From Legionella moravica DSM 19234 (lineage in GTDB: Bacteria > Pseudomonadota > Gammaproteobacteria > Legionellales > Legionellaceae): a DNA stretch of 64,000 nt. Positions 1 through 7,565 of this stretch are shown one piece after another. Under the pieces are notes generated by a model that was not told the DNA's origin, did not search any database, and saw only the letters and a list, made by a program, of their open reading frames with translations. Made by a program: the position numbers and the translations under genes. The stretch covers positions 113,208 to 177,207 of the forward strand of contig NZ_KE384001.1 of NCBI RefSeq assembly GCF_000423305.1. Reading direction: 5' to 3'. Position 1 is the first letter of the stretch; each line of letters starts with the position of its first letter.

Positions 1-246
1 ACGCCACAAAGTACGTTTTTATTCTATACCAGTGACTATCGTTTTGCTTCTTATGGTCAGTTGTCTGGTTTGTTGGAGGTGGATAAACAGTTATCTGCCA
101 GTAATACAGCGTATATTGGAGGCTCGTATGGAGTCAGAAATGCCTCTATGCGTTTAGGTGGTACCAAAGTAACGTATCCGACAGAACCTGAATTTACCAA
201 AATCAGGATGGCGGTGGTGTATGTCGGAATTAAAGGCGTTTATTAG
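1..246 (+). CDS. C-terminal end of a DUF3570-type protein (partial)
   Basis: The frame is open from the first base of the window and stops at TAG 244-246, so only about 81 C-terminal residues are seen. They alternate polar and hydrophobic residues and end in a short amphipathic strand with a terminal Tyr, as expected for the last strands of an outer-membrane beta barrel. The assignment to DUF3570 rests mainly on context. A TlpA-like thioredoxin, a DUF4266 lipoprotein and an ApbE flavin transferase follow immediately, and this neighbourhood is typical of DUF3570 genes. The molecular function of DUF3570 is not known to me. Another beta-barrel family cannot be excluded from this fragment. The stop lies 28 bp before the next start, so an operon is likely. 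Confidence 0.6.
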   Translation, partial: TPQSTFLFYTSDYRFASYGQLSGLLEVDKQLSASNTAYIGGSYGVRNASMRLGGTKVTYPTEPEFTKIRMAVVYVGIKGVY

Positions 247-274
247 TGCATTAACCATTAACAAGGAGAGAGTG

Positions 275-757
275 ATGAGAGCATGTGCGTTGATCAGTTT
301 ATTTATCTGTGCCCTGATGCCATCTGTGTTGTTTGCAGTCGGAGAGGGAAGTGCCGTTCCTGCAATATCGTTACCGCTAATGTCAAACCCTGCTACCAAG
401 GTAAATATTGCCAACATCAAGGCAAAATATATTTTAATTGATTTCTGGGCTTCCTGGTGTGCTTCCTGTCGTCAGTCGATGTCTGAATTATCCAGTTTAT
501 CAAAAAGTCTTAATTCAAAGGGTTTAAAAGTGGTGGGAATCAATACCGATAAAGATCCGGCTGCGGCAAAACAGTTTTTGAAAATGTATCCTTCTTCTTT
601 TTCTCATTTGTCTGATCCGGATGGTACGGCTGCTAAACAATTTGGATTATCAAAAATGCCGACCTCCTATCTCATCGGGCCTGATAAAAAGATAATTCGT
701 GTATTTCCTGGTTATGATGCAGGCAATAGTGCAATCATTAAAGGACTGGTTAAATAA
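275..757 (+). CDS. Secreted TlpA/ResA-like thioredoxin
   Basis: This is a periplasmic thiol-disulfide oxidoreductase of the TlpA/ResA type, 160 residues long. The ATG at 275 is preferred because AAGGAGAG lies just upstream at 263-270; an in-frame ATG at 221 would add 18 residues in front of the signal peptide. Residues 1-21 form a signal peptide ending near FAVGEG. The active site is WASWCASCR with Cys62 and Cys65, and a cis-proline loop (KMPTSYLI) follows about 90 residues later. The family reduces or delivers electrons to protein thiols in the periplasm. Placement between DUF3570 and DUF4266 suggests it serves the Cys-rich tail of the lipoprotein or the flavinylated partner (inference). The next gene starts 9 bp after its stop. 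Confidence 0.88.
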   Translation: MRACALISLFICALMPSVLFAVGEGSAVPAISLPLMSNPATKVNIANIKAKYILIDFWASWCASCRQSMSELSSLSKSLNSKGLKVVGINTDKDPAAAKQFLKMYPSSFSHLSDPDGTAAKQFGLSKMPTSYLIGPDKKIIRVFPGYDAGNSAIIKGLVK

Positions 758-766
758 AAGGTAACT

Positions 767-1042
767 ATGATGCGTGATGTTGCAAGCAAGTATAAACGAA
801 TTAAGTTGAATAATAGGCAATGTACTGCAGGTGTTGTGCTGTTACTTGCTTTAATCGATGTTACTTGCATCACAGGGTGCACCAAGGTTGAACCGTGGGA
901 AAAAGGCAACTTCACCAAACCGAGCATGTCACTCGAACCCTGGTCCATTCCTGCTTACATGAACAATAAAACCATGGAAAAAGCGCTTGAATCCTCCCGA
1001 GGTAGTGTCAGTTTGGGAGGTGGGGGTTGCGGTTGTGGCTAA
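767..1042 (+). CDS. DUF4266 lipoprotein with a Gly/Cys-rich tail
   Basis: This is a small lipoprotein of 90-91 residues; MM at 767 or 770 are both possible starts behind AAAGG. A hydrophobic segment ends in the lipobox-like ITGC, so the mature protein probably starts at that Cys. The following stretch KVEPWEKG and the block MSLEPW are characteristic of DUF4266. The last ten residues, SLGGGGCGCG, are a Gly-rich tail with two Cys. The function is unknown. The company of a thioredoxin and an ApbE flavin transferase suggests that the tail Cys residues undergo redox or covalent chemistry outside the cytoplasm (inference). Its stop overlaps the ApbE start by 8 bp, implying translational coupling. 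Confidence 0.8.
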   Translation: MMRDVASKYKRIKLNNRQCTAGVVLLLALIDVTCITGCTKVEPWEKGNFTKPSMSLEPWSIPAYMNNKTMEKALESSRGSVSLGGGGCGCG

Positions 1043-1973
1043 ATCTTCAGCAGTCAGGAAGTTAAAACCTTTGGCGGTTCGCTTTGTCTCTATGGGATCG
1101 CCATGTGAAGTTCGTCTTATAAGTAAAAATAAAGAGCATGTGAACAAGGTCTTGAAACTGGCAGTTCAAGAAGTTAATCGGCTGAATGATAAATATTCCC
1201 GATATAAAGCAGACAGTGTTATCAGCAGAATAAATCAATCAGCAGGTAGTGATCGGTTGCTTACCCTGGACGAAGAAACGAGCGCCATACTTAATTATGC
1301 CGATGTTTGTTTTCATGAAAGCGATGGGTTGTTTGATATTACTTCCGGGGTATTACGTAAAGCCTGGAATTTTAAAACAGGAAATATAACAACAAAAGCA
1401 CCCTCTCAAACCCTACTGGATGAACTCTTGGACCTGGTGGGCTGGCAGAAGGTGTACCGTCAGGGACAGCAATTTGCCTTACCTCAAAAAAACATGGAAA
1501 TTGATTTTGGTGGTATCGTTAAGGAATATGCCGCTGACGCCGTTGCCAGTTTGTGTCAACAGCAAGGGATTTACAGTGGTCTGGTTGATTTGGGTGGAGA
1601 CATTCGCATCATAGGGCCATATCCTGACGATGATTACTGGTCTATACACATTCAAAATCCTCAAAAAACAGGCGCATCACTTAGAGAGCTGCAGGTGAAA
1701 CAAGGTGGGATTGCCACTTCGGGTGTTTATGAGCGTTTTATAGAGCTTGACGGCAAGCGTTATTCCCATCTTCTGAACCCTAAAACAGGGTGGCCTGTGG
1801 AAGATTGTCCCATTTCTCTTACAGTGTTAGCCCCGCAATGCATCATTGCTGGAAGCATCACCACCATGGCCATGCTTAAGGGAAAAGAATGTGCCAAGTG
1901 GCTGCACGAGTACATTGAGTTACCTTATTGGTGTTATCTTTCTAATGGCGAATTGTTAACAAACAGTAAATAA
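1035..1973 (+). CDS. apbE: FAD:protein FMN transferase (ApbE family)
   Basis: ApbE proteins move FMN from FAD onto a Thr or Ser of an exported target protein. Family landmarks are visible: MGSPCEVRL near the N terminus, DFGGIVKEYAAD (the usual DLGGIAKGYAVD), DLGGDIRIIGP, ATSGVYERF and YSHLLNPKTGWPV. GTG 1035 is chosen because GGGAGGTGGGGG lies about 10 bp upstream and the start then overlaps the DUF4266 stop. ATG 1092 is an alternative that would begin at MGSPCE. No signal peptide or lipobox is obvious, unlike many ApbE proteins, so export or cytosolic action is open. The likely target is encoded in the same cluster, though I see no clear flavinylation motif in the visible partners. Confidence 0.88.
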   Translation: MAKSSAVRKLKPLAVRFVSMGSPCEVRLISKNKEHVNKVLKLAVQEVNRLNDKYSRYKADSVISRINQSAGSDRLLTLDEETSAILNYADVCFHESDGLFDITSGVLRKAWNFKTGNITTKAPSQTLLDELLDLVGWQKVYRQGQQFALPQKNMEIDFGGIVKEYAADAVASLCQQQGIYSGLVDLGGDIRIIGPYPDDDYWSIHIQNPQKTGASLRELQVKQGGIATSGVYERFIELDGKRYSHLLNPKTGWPVEDCPISLTVLAPQCIIAGSITTMAMLKGKECAKWLHEYIELPYWCYLSNGELLTNSK

Positions 1974-2015
1974 GTTCCCTATATTTGTATAAAGCATAGC
2001 AATCCACATTTTATA

Positions 2016-2030
2016 GTCTAAAATTTAGAC
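2016..2030. promoter_or_regulatory. Perfect 15-bp palindrome, operator candidate
   Basis: GTCTAAAATTTAGAC is a perfect 7-1-7 palindrome that ends about 20 bp before the start of the DsbD-like gene. The position is right for an operator or regulator site. It has no T-run, and I do not recognise the cognate regulator. Confidence 0.4.
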
Positions 2031-2050
2031 ATAACTATGTGAGACTCTTC

Positions 2051-4147
2051 ATGTACCGATTAGTTCAAATATGCTGTGTTTTATTTGTTCTTCTTTTCTC
2101 TTCCTTGATTAGTTCTGAAACCGTTTATGCTTCTGAGACTCCGGAAGCACATTCTTCTCTTCTGAGTAATAGTGATAGCATAAAACAAGGACATGATATT
2201 TTTGTTGGTGTACAGATGAAGCTTCCTAAAGGGTGGGAAACTTTTTGGCGTACTCCTGGAGAGGTAGGATACGGGGCTAAGTTTTCATGGGAAGGCAGTC
2301 AGAATTTAAAGCAAGCTGAAGTATGGTGGCCATGGCCAATGCGAATAAAAAGCAATGACTTTATTGCCAATGTCTACAAAAATGAAGTGATGTTTCCAAT
2401 AAAGATCGTTCCGATAGATCCCACCAAAACTTTGACTTTGAATCTAAAACTGGATTATTTATTATGCAACCCTACCGCCTGTGTACCCCAACAGACACAA
2501 TTAGGATTAATTTTGCCTCCAGGTGACGCTGCGTTATCGCCCAATGCAAAATTAATCGACAAAGCGATAGAGGCCATTCCGAAATCTGGCAATACCGATA
2601 ATTTGGCAATCCATGATGTAGCTGTAACCCATCAGGATGATGCATCGGCCAATTTGAAGGTTAATGTCAGGTCTGCAGAAGACCTTAAAGACGCGCAATT
2701 ATTTATCGAAGGTGCAGACGGGTTACTGTTTAATGTTCCCAAGTTAACACAAATTGATAAGAATCAAGGGTACTATACTATTCAAGTTAAAAAAAATGCA
2801 GCCTCTGAATCTGACCAGACTTTGGCACTCTTGCTAAAACAACCGTTTCAGCTAACCTTGGTGAATAACCAACACGCCATTTCATTATCGAAACAAGTAA
2901 ACGACTCTCAGGCTCTATCTAAGCTCAATGGGACTAATCAGACTGAGCCAGTGACAGATGAGCAGAATGATAGCTATTGGTTAGGAACGATTGTGCTTTT
3001 TGCTTTCCTGGGGGGATTGATTTTAAATCTGATGCCTTGTGTGTTTCCTATTTTATCACTCAAAATACTGACGCTTCATTCATTTAAAAATAAACGCATG
3101 CATGGTGTTTTTTATACATTGGGGGTACTGGTTTTCTTTTTTATCATTGCTCTGGTAACACTACTCTTGCAAAACCTGGGTAGTCAGGTGGGGTGGGGAT
3201 TTCAAATGCAGTCCCCATTCGTTCTAATTCTGCTGATTTTTTTGTTCGCGCTTATTACGCTTAATTTATTTGGCTTTTTTGATATTCCATTTTCGTTAAG
3301 CACCAATCTAAGATGGCAAAAAACACATGAATTACTTTATGCCTTTGGAACGGGTGTTTTGGCTGCAGTGGTCACCACACCTTGCTCAGCCCCATTTATG
3401 GCAACGGCTGTTGGTGTGGCCATAAGTCAGGGAAGCTGGGTGGCTTTCTTGATATTTCTCTCTCTTGGATTTGGATTTGCCTTGCCATATCTGTTCTTGT
3501 GTATGCTTCCGAACAACAAGGTTATTTTGCCCAAGCCGGGTGCGTGGATGGAGAAACTGAAACAATTTCTTGGATTTCCCATGCTACTGTCGGTTATCTG
3601 GTTGTTATGGGTAGCCGGTTTTCAAATGAGTCATGACAGTGTCATGATGTTATTGGTCAGTTTGTGTTTTCTGTTACTGTTTTTTTGGTTTTTAAGCACT
3701 GTTCGGCATGGAGCATTGCGCTGGATAGCCTTATTGGTCAGTTTTGCTCTTGTGATGTACCCATTGTATTGGATTAATCAGGAGTTGACTCAGAAACATC
3801 AACACATACAAACTTATGAATATTCCTCTGAAAAACTGGATGATTTGTTAAAGAACCATCAGAAGGTATTTGTTTATGCGACAGCGGCCTGGTGCATTAC
3901 TTGCAAATTCAATGAAAAAATAGCAATAGACACGAATGAAGTACATAGTTTCTTTAACAAGGAACAGATTATCGTGATAAAGGCAGATTGGACCAATAAA
4001 AATGATGCCATTTTAAAGTATTTGCAACAATTTGATCGTGCCGGCGTACCACTCTACGTGTATTACCCCAAATCAGGTAATCCGGTTGTATTGCCTCAGA
4101 TTCTAACGCCATCAACGATTATTGACCAAATTAACAAAAATCCCTGA
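2051..4147 (+). CDS. ScsB/DsbD-like transmembrane thiol:disulfide interchange protein
   Basis: This inner-membrane protein passes electrons from cytoplasmic thioredoxin to periplasmic thiols. A signal peptide is followed by an N-terminal DsbC/ScsB-type domain (about residues 30-290) with the Cys pair CNPTAC. A multi-helix DsbD core (about 310-590) carries the two expected membrane cysteines in NLMPCVFPIL and TTPCSAPF. A C-terminal thioredoxin domain has AAWCITC with the first Cys at 615. All three cysteine pairs are present, so a full relay is possible. The N-terminal domain fits ScsB rather than classical DsbD. ATG 2051 has GTGA at a suitable distance; GTG 2039 would add four residues. The gene is separated from apbE by 77 bp and has its own palindrome. 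It may reduce the TlpA-like protein upstream (inference). Confidence 0.85.
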   Translation: MYRLVQICCVLFVLLFSSLISSETVYASETPEAHSSLLSNSDSIKQGHDIFVGVQMKLPKGWETFWRTPGEVGYGAKFSWEGSQNLKQAEVWWPWPMRIKSNDFIANVYKNEVMFPIKIVPIDPTKTLTLNLKLDYLLCNPTACVPQQTQLGLILPPGDAALSPNAKLIDKAIEAIPKSGNTDNLAIHDVAVTHQDDASANLKVNVRSAEDLKDAQLFIEGADGLLFNVPKLTQIDKNQGYYTIQVKKNAASESDQTLALLLKQPFQLTLVNNQHAISLSKQVNDSQALSKLNGTNQTEPVTDEQNDSYWLGTIVLFAFLGGLILNLMPCVFPILSLKILTLHSFKNKRMHGVFYTLGVLVFFFIIALVTLLLQNLGSQVGWGFQMQSPFVLILLIFLFALITLNLFGFFDIPFSLSTNLRWQKTHELLYAFGTGVLAAVVTTPCSAPFMATAVGVAISQGSWVAFLIFLSLGFGFALPYLFLCMLPNNKVILPKPGAWMEKLKQFLGFPMLLSVIWLLWVAGFQMSHDSVMMLLVSLCFLLLFFWFLSTVRHGALRWIALLVSFALVMYPLYWINQELTQKHQHIQTYEYSSEKLDDLLKNHQKVFVYATAAWCITCKFNEKIAIDTNEVHSFFNKEQIIVIKADWTNKNDAILKYLQQFDRAGVPLYVYYPKSGNPVVLPQILTPSTIIDQINKNP

Positions 4148-4165
4148 GCAATTAAAAGAGATGCG

Positions 4166-5233
4166 TTAAAAATCAAGTAGAGTTAATTGCCTATTTTCAT
4201 GGAAAATATCTTTTTTTAACTTGATTCCTATACCTAGTAATCGAACGGGCTTGCCTTTTCTGGAAAATCCTTCATGCACCATTTCCTGTAAAATGTTCAA
4301 ATCAATGGCATGACTTATACGCTCAACAGTTGTTTGTTGAAAGTCATTAAATTTCAATTTTACAAACAGATTATGAATACCAGATAGTGCACCTGAACGC
4401 TGGATGCGCGCTTCAAGGCGTTGAATCAGTTCTGGCAATGAGACAATACAGGCCTGACTATCGGGCAAGTCTTCTGGATAGGTTTCTTCAACACTGATGG
4501 ATTTGCGCTTACGATAAGGATTGACTGGGCGATTGTCTATGCCTCTAGCGAGCTCATAAAGTCTCGGCCCCATGATGCCAAATTTTTTTGATAGAAACTC
4601 GATGGGATACTGTTGTAAATCAGCGCATGTTTTAATGTTAAGTGCGGTGAGTCGCGCTTCCATTCTCGGACCTACGCCAAACAGCTTGCGAACCGATAAC
4701 GGAGCAATAAAATCCTTGATGTCTTCTGGTCTAATTACCATTTGCCCATTCGGTTTATGCCAGTCACTGGCGATTTTCGCAAGGCTTTTATTAGGCGCTA
4801 TACCAGCACTCGCGGTGAGTTGACGTGTCTGATAAATTCGATTGCGTAATTCCTGGGCTATCCAGGTAGCACTTCCCTTGCATTGAGTGGAATGGGTGAC
4901 ATCCAGATACGCTTCATCTAAAGAGAGCGGTTCAACGAGATCTGTATATTCGGCAAACAGTGCTCTGATTAACTGACTTTCTTTTTGATAGACATCCATG
5001 CGCACAGGTCGCAAGATTAATTGACGACACAGTTTTAACGCGTGGGCTGTTGGCATTGCGGATCGCACACCGAATTGGCGGGCAGCATAATTACAGGTTG
5101 CTATGACTCCACGACGTACCGCCTCTCCTCCTACAGCGATGGGCTTATCTGCAAGCTCGGGGAAGTCTCGCATTTCAATTGCAGCATAAAAGCAGTCCAT
5201 ATCGATATGGATAATTTTTCTTATTGGATTCAT
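4166..5233 (-). CDS. dinB: DNA polymerase IV (Y family)
   Basis: This error-prone translesion polymerase has 355 residues, the normal length. The metal-binding motifs are intact: HIDMDCFYAAIE with Asp11, and SLDEAYLDVT with Asp106 and Glu107. The SAGIAPNKSLAKIASD helix follows. The C terminus QLTLLDF is a clear beta-clamp binding peptide. ATG 5233 is chosen; the frame extends upstream only to a TTG at 5257 and conservation begins at the ATG. The gene converges on the DsbD-like gene with 18 bp between stops. I saw no obvious LexA-type operator in the upstream 280 bp. Confidence 0.95.
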   Translation of the reverse strand: MNPIRKIIHIDMDCFYAAIEMRDFPELADKPIAVGGEAVRRGVIATCNYAARQFGVRSAMPTAHALKLCRQLILRPVRMDVYQKESQLIRALFAEYTDLVEPLSLDEAYLDVTHSTQCKGSATWIAQELRNRIYQTRQLTASAGIAPNKSLAKIASDWHKPNGQMVIRPEDIKDFIAPLSVRKLFGVGPRMEARLTALNIKTCADLQQYPIEFLSKKFGIMGPRLYELARGIDNRPVNPYRKRKSISVEETYPEDLPDSQACIVSLPELIQRLEARIQRSGALSGIHNLFVKLKFNDFQQTTVERISHAIDLNILQEMVHEGFSRKGKPVRLLGIGIKLKKDIFHENRQLTLLDF

Positions 5234-5487
5234 TAGTTCATCGCAGAATACAGTCAATAAGGTGGAACTCGAAGCAAAGGCTCGTAATTTAGTAGTATAT
5301 ACTCAGTGTCCAATGGATTGGGAAAAAAGTGGTTCAATTGCTCCTCTGTTTATATCAAACCTTGGTACCGTAAACCGGTTTAGTGTAAGTTGTATTTGCA
5401 TTTTTTGATAGACTCTAAAGAACAGTATAAATTATATTGTGGCAATCAAATAGGAAATTCATCAATCCAGTGTGAAGTTCATATCGA

Positions 5488-5520
5488 GTTAAGAATAGCT
5501 TAAGCCTCTCGCTGTATAAT
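5488..5520 (+). promoter_or_regulatory. PmrA-like box and -10 element
   Basis: Two direct half-sites, GTTAAG (5488-5493) and CTTAAG (5499-5504), are separated by 5 bp. Ten bp further a perfect TATAAT lies at 5515-5520, and the ATG is 23 bp downstream. The half-site spacing matches the YTTAAK-N5-YTTAAK box known for PmrA response regulators; the first base of the first half-site deviates. The same layout recurs before the phosphatase gene at 42745. In L. pneumophila PmrA controls many Dot/Icm effector genes (established knowledge); its role here is inferred. Confidence 0.65.
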
Positions 5521-5542
5521 GATTTTATACCAGGAGCATTTA

Positions 5543-6556
5543 ATGGCAGCAGATCGTAGAAATTTTTGGTCTAAACTTTTTGATCTTCCCAGGAACAACG
5601 AGTCCTATGTACCCTATATATTAAGCTTGAAATTTATTTGGGCCCCTGTAACCAATGCTTTATTCTCTTTTATAAACAATGTACGCAGTTTGTTTGTGGA
5701 TGCAGTACACACTGATGATGATCTGGATCATGACAATCCGTCAACTTTGATTAGCAATGCGCCTGTATTATACAAGCATACTCAATTAATTCGTGGGCTA
5801 TCATCTACCACAGACAGGGATGTTCTTCATTACATGGTGCGATCCTTTAAGTCGAACTCCTATTCTAAAGACGATTTGGGCAATACTCCATTGACTGCTT
5901 TTCTGGCACAGCATGTTTTTACCAAGCAAAAAGAGTATCTTGAAGTAGGTCACAAGGAAGTTATATCCGTATTAATTAAACTAGCTGAGTTAGCTCAAAC
6001 ATCCGACTCGGCAAAACGGCTTTTACTAACGCCTAATCAACCCTATGGAGAAATAACTGCTGAAGCAGCAACTCTTGGAGTACCGGTAAACACACCATTG
6101 ATGTTATTGGTCAAGGCAGGCGATATTGAGGGCGTTAATCTATTGCTTCCGTTTTATTCTGCAGAAGAGTTGATGAAATCAACTCCCCGGGGAAATAGTG
6201 TATTTCATATTGCTTCAATTACCGGACAAGAAGAAATGCTGAATTTATTAAAAGGCAGGGCAACTGAACTTGGCATCTGGAATCAGTATCAAGAGAATAA
6301 AAACAATGCTGGGTACACTGCTTTTGACCTGTTAGGTGCCTTGATTGCTACAAAAGATTTTTTTAAAAATCTGCTCGATTTTTCTGATGCGTATCTAGGC
6401 GGGGAGGAAATTAATAAGGTTGCTATTACTAATCAAGGAACACATAGTGTCTGGATGGTTCGAAAAGGCGCTATTAATTTTAATCAGGGTTTAACCAGCG
6501 ACAATGACTCTGAGGAAATGAATCAAGATGTCTCTGTTACCTTGCCACGATATTGA
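5543..6556 (+). CDS. Ankyrin-like orphan protein, candidate Dot/Icm effector
   Basis: I do not recognise this 337-residue protein as a named family. Residues about 180-275 look like degenerate ankyrin repeats: TPLMLLVKAGDIEGVNLLL, NSVFHIASITGQEEMLNLL and AGYTAFDLLGA each have the helix-turn-helix shape of the repeat. There is no signal peptide. The C-terminal 30 residues are polar with an acidic DNDSEEMNQD patch, compatible with the acidic translocation signals of Dot/Icm substrates. ATG 5543 is preferred because AGGAG lies at 5532-5536. A PmrA-like box with TATAAT lies directly upstream. The 3' end overlaps the convergent omptin gene by 34 bp. Eukaryote-like repeats plus PmrA-type control make an effector likely, but this is inference. 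Confidence 0.6.
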   Translation: MAADRRNFWSKLFDLPRNNESYVPYILSLKFIWAPVTNALFSFINNVRSLFVDAVHTDDDLDHDNPSTLISNAPVLYKHTQLIRGLSSTTDRDVLHYMVRSFKSNSYSKDDLGNTPLTAFLAQHVFTKQKEYLEVGHKEVISVLIKLAELAQTSDSAKRLLLTPNQPYGEITAEAATLGVPVNTPLMLLVKAGDIEGVNLLLPFYSAEELMKSTPRGNSVFHIASITGQEEMLNLLKGRATELGIWNQYQENKNNAGYTAFDLLGALIATKDFFKNLLDFSDAYLGGEEINKVAITNQGTHSVWMVRKGAINFNQGLTSDNDSEEMNQDVSVTLPRY

Positions 6557-7485
6557 ACGCCCAGAGCGATAATGTAATTTCTATTTCCTAAACCAGCGGC
6601 CCCTCTTGGAAAGTAGTCGAGAGCCCCAGTACTGTTATCAATCTTTTCAGTCTCGGCCATAGTATTGGGGAAATAGGTTAGTGAACCTTCTACGAACAAT
6701 TTGATCTGCGGCTTTATAAAATAGCCTGCGTTGAGCACGGCATTATAGTATTTGGAGTGATTACTTTGATCATGGAAGGTCAGAGTGCGTAAATAATGTT
6801 GATCGACGTCTTTTGCATTGACTCTGTTACTGAATTTGAACAGGCCATTAAACTCAAAGGATCGAACCAGATAGGCTCCAGCAAGACCAATATAAGGCGA
6901 TTTATAGACCTGCTTATATCCTATAACGCTTTCGCCAGGAACAAAACAGCCAATATCGCTTCCATTATCATAGGTAAAGCAACCGCCTTTACTCAGAAAA
7001 CTAAAAAGGGTGCGTTGATAGCCTGCCATTCCAGCCACTTGATAGGATGGTTTTTGAATAAACCATGATCTTAAATTCAAATCAAACTCGTTCGCTTGAC
7101 GTAAATTCGTATCCTCATGATGGGACCAATGAGTCCAGAGGATTTGATTAGGGTTAAACCAGTCATAATCATCCATTATCCCTCGGCCTTGCTGTAAAGT
7201 GATCCATCCCTGTGCATTAAAATCCAACCATCGGAACAGATGAACATTAGCTTCACCACGGATGATGGGTTCTCCACTAATTTTCCAGTCTAACTCACTT
7301 ACTTTTCGTCCTGTTGGCGCATCATAAACAAATTCCTTTGATTTTCCTGATAAATAGCCAATTGATGCGTCTAAAGTAAAGCTGCCAACGTCATAGTGGC
7401 CAAGTTGATCGGGATTGCCTTGCAAGACAGGGGAAATAGAAAGCAAGGGTAATAGCATTAATCGAGCGAATCCTGACGTTTTCAT
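6523..7485 (-). CDS. Omptin family outer membrane aspartyl protease
   Basis: Omptins such as OmpT, Pla and PgtE are ten-stranded outer membrane barrels that cleave after basic residues and can activate plasminogen. This 320-residue protein has a signal peptide (about residues 1-23) and the family's central block, SELDWKISGEPIIRGEANV and ANEFDLNLRSW. The catalytic residues of OmpT (Asp83, Asp85, Asp210, His212) correspond to Asp106 and Asp108 in MDDYDW and Asp228 and His230 in KDVDQHY, so it should be active. Two Cys (in KGGCF and DIGCF) lie in an extracellular loop region and may form a disulfide. AAAGGA lies upstream of ATG 7485. The stop lies inside the end of the opposite gene. Confidence 0.9.
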   Translation of the reverse strand: MKTSGFARLMLLPLLSISPVLQGNPDQLGHYDVGSFTLDASIGYLSGKSKEFVYDAPTGRKVSELDWKISGEPIIRGEANVHLFRWLDFNAQGWITLQQGRGIMDDYDWFNPNQILWTHWSHHEDTNLRQANEFDLNLRSWFIQKPSYQVAGMAGYQRTLFSFLSKGGCFTYDNGSDIGCFVPGESVIGYKQVYKSPYIGLAGAYLVRSFEFNGLFKFSNRVNAKDVDQHYLRTLTFHDQSNHSKYYNAVLNAGYFIKPQIKLFVEGSLTYFPNTMAETEKIDNSTGALDYFPRGAAGLGNRNYIIALGVQYRGKVTETS

Positions 7486-7565
7486 TTTGATTTTAAGTCC
7501 TTTTATAAGTAAGAAATATCATGTGGGAAAAGTTGATATTAAGTCAATGATTCAAATGGGCAATT

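Noticed and set aside
7486..7560. PmrA box before the omptin gene (CTTAATATC on the minus strand)
   Set aside because: Only one half-site is present; the second at 11-bp spacing and a suitably placed -10 are missing.
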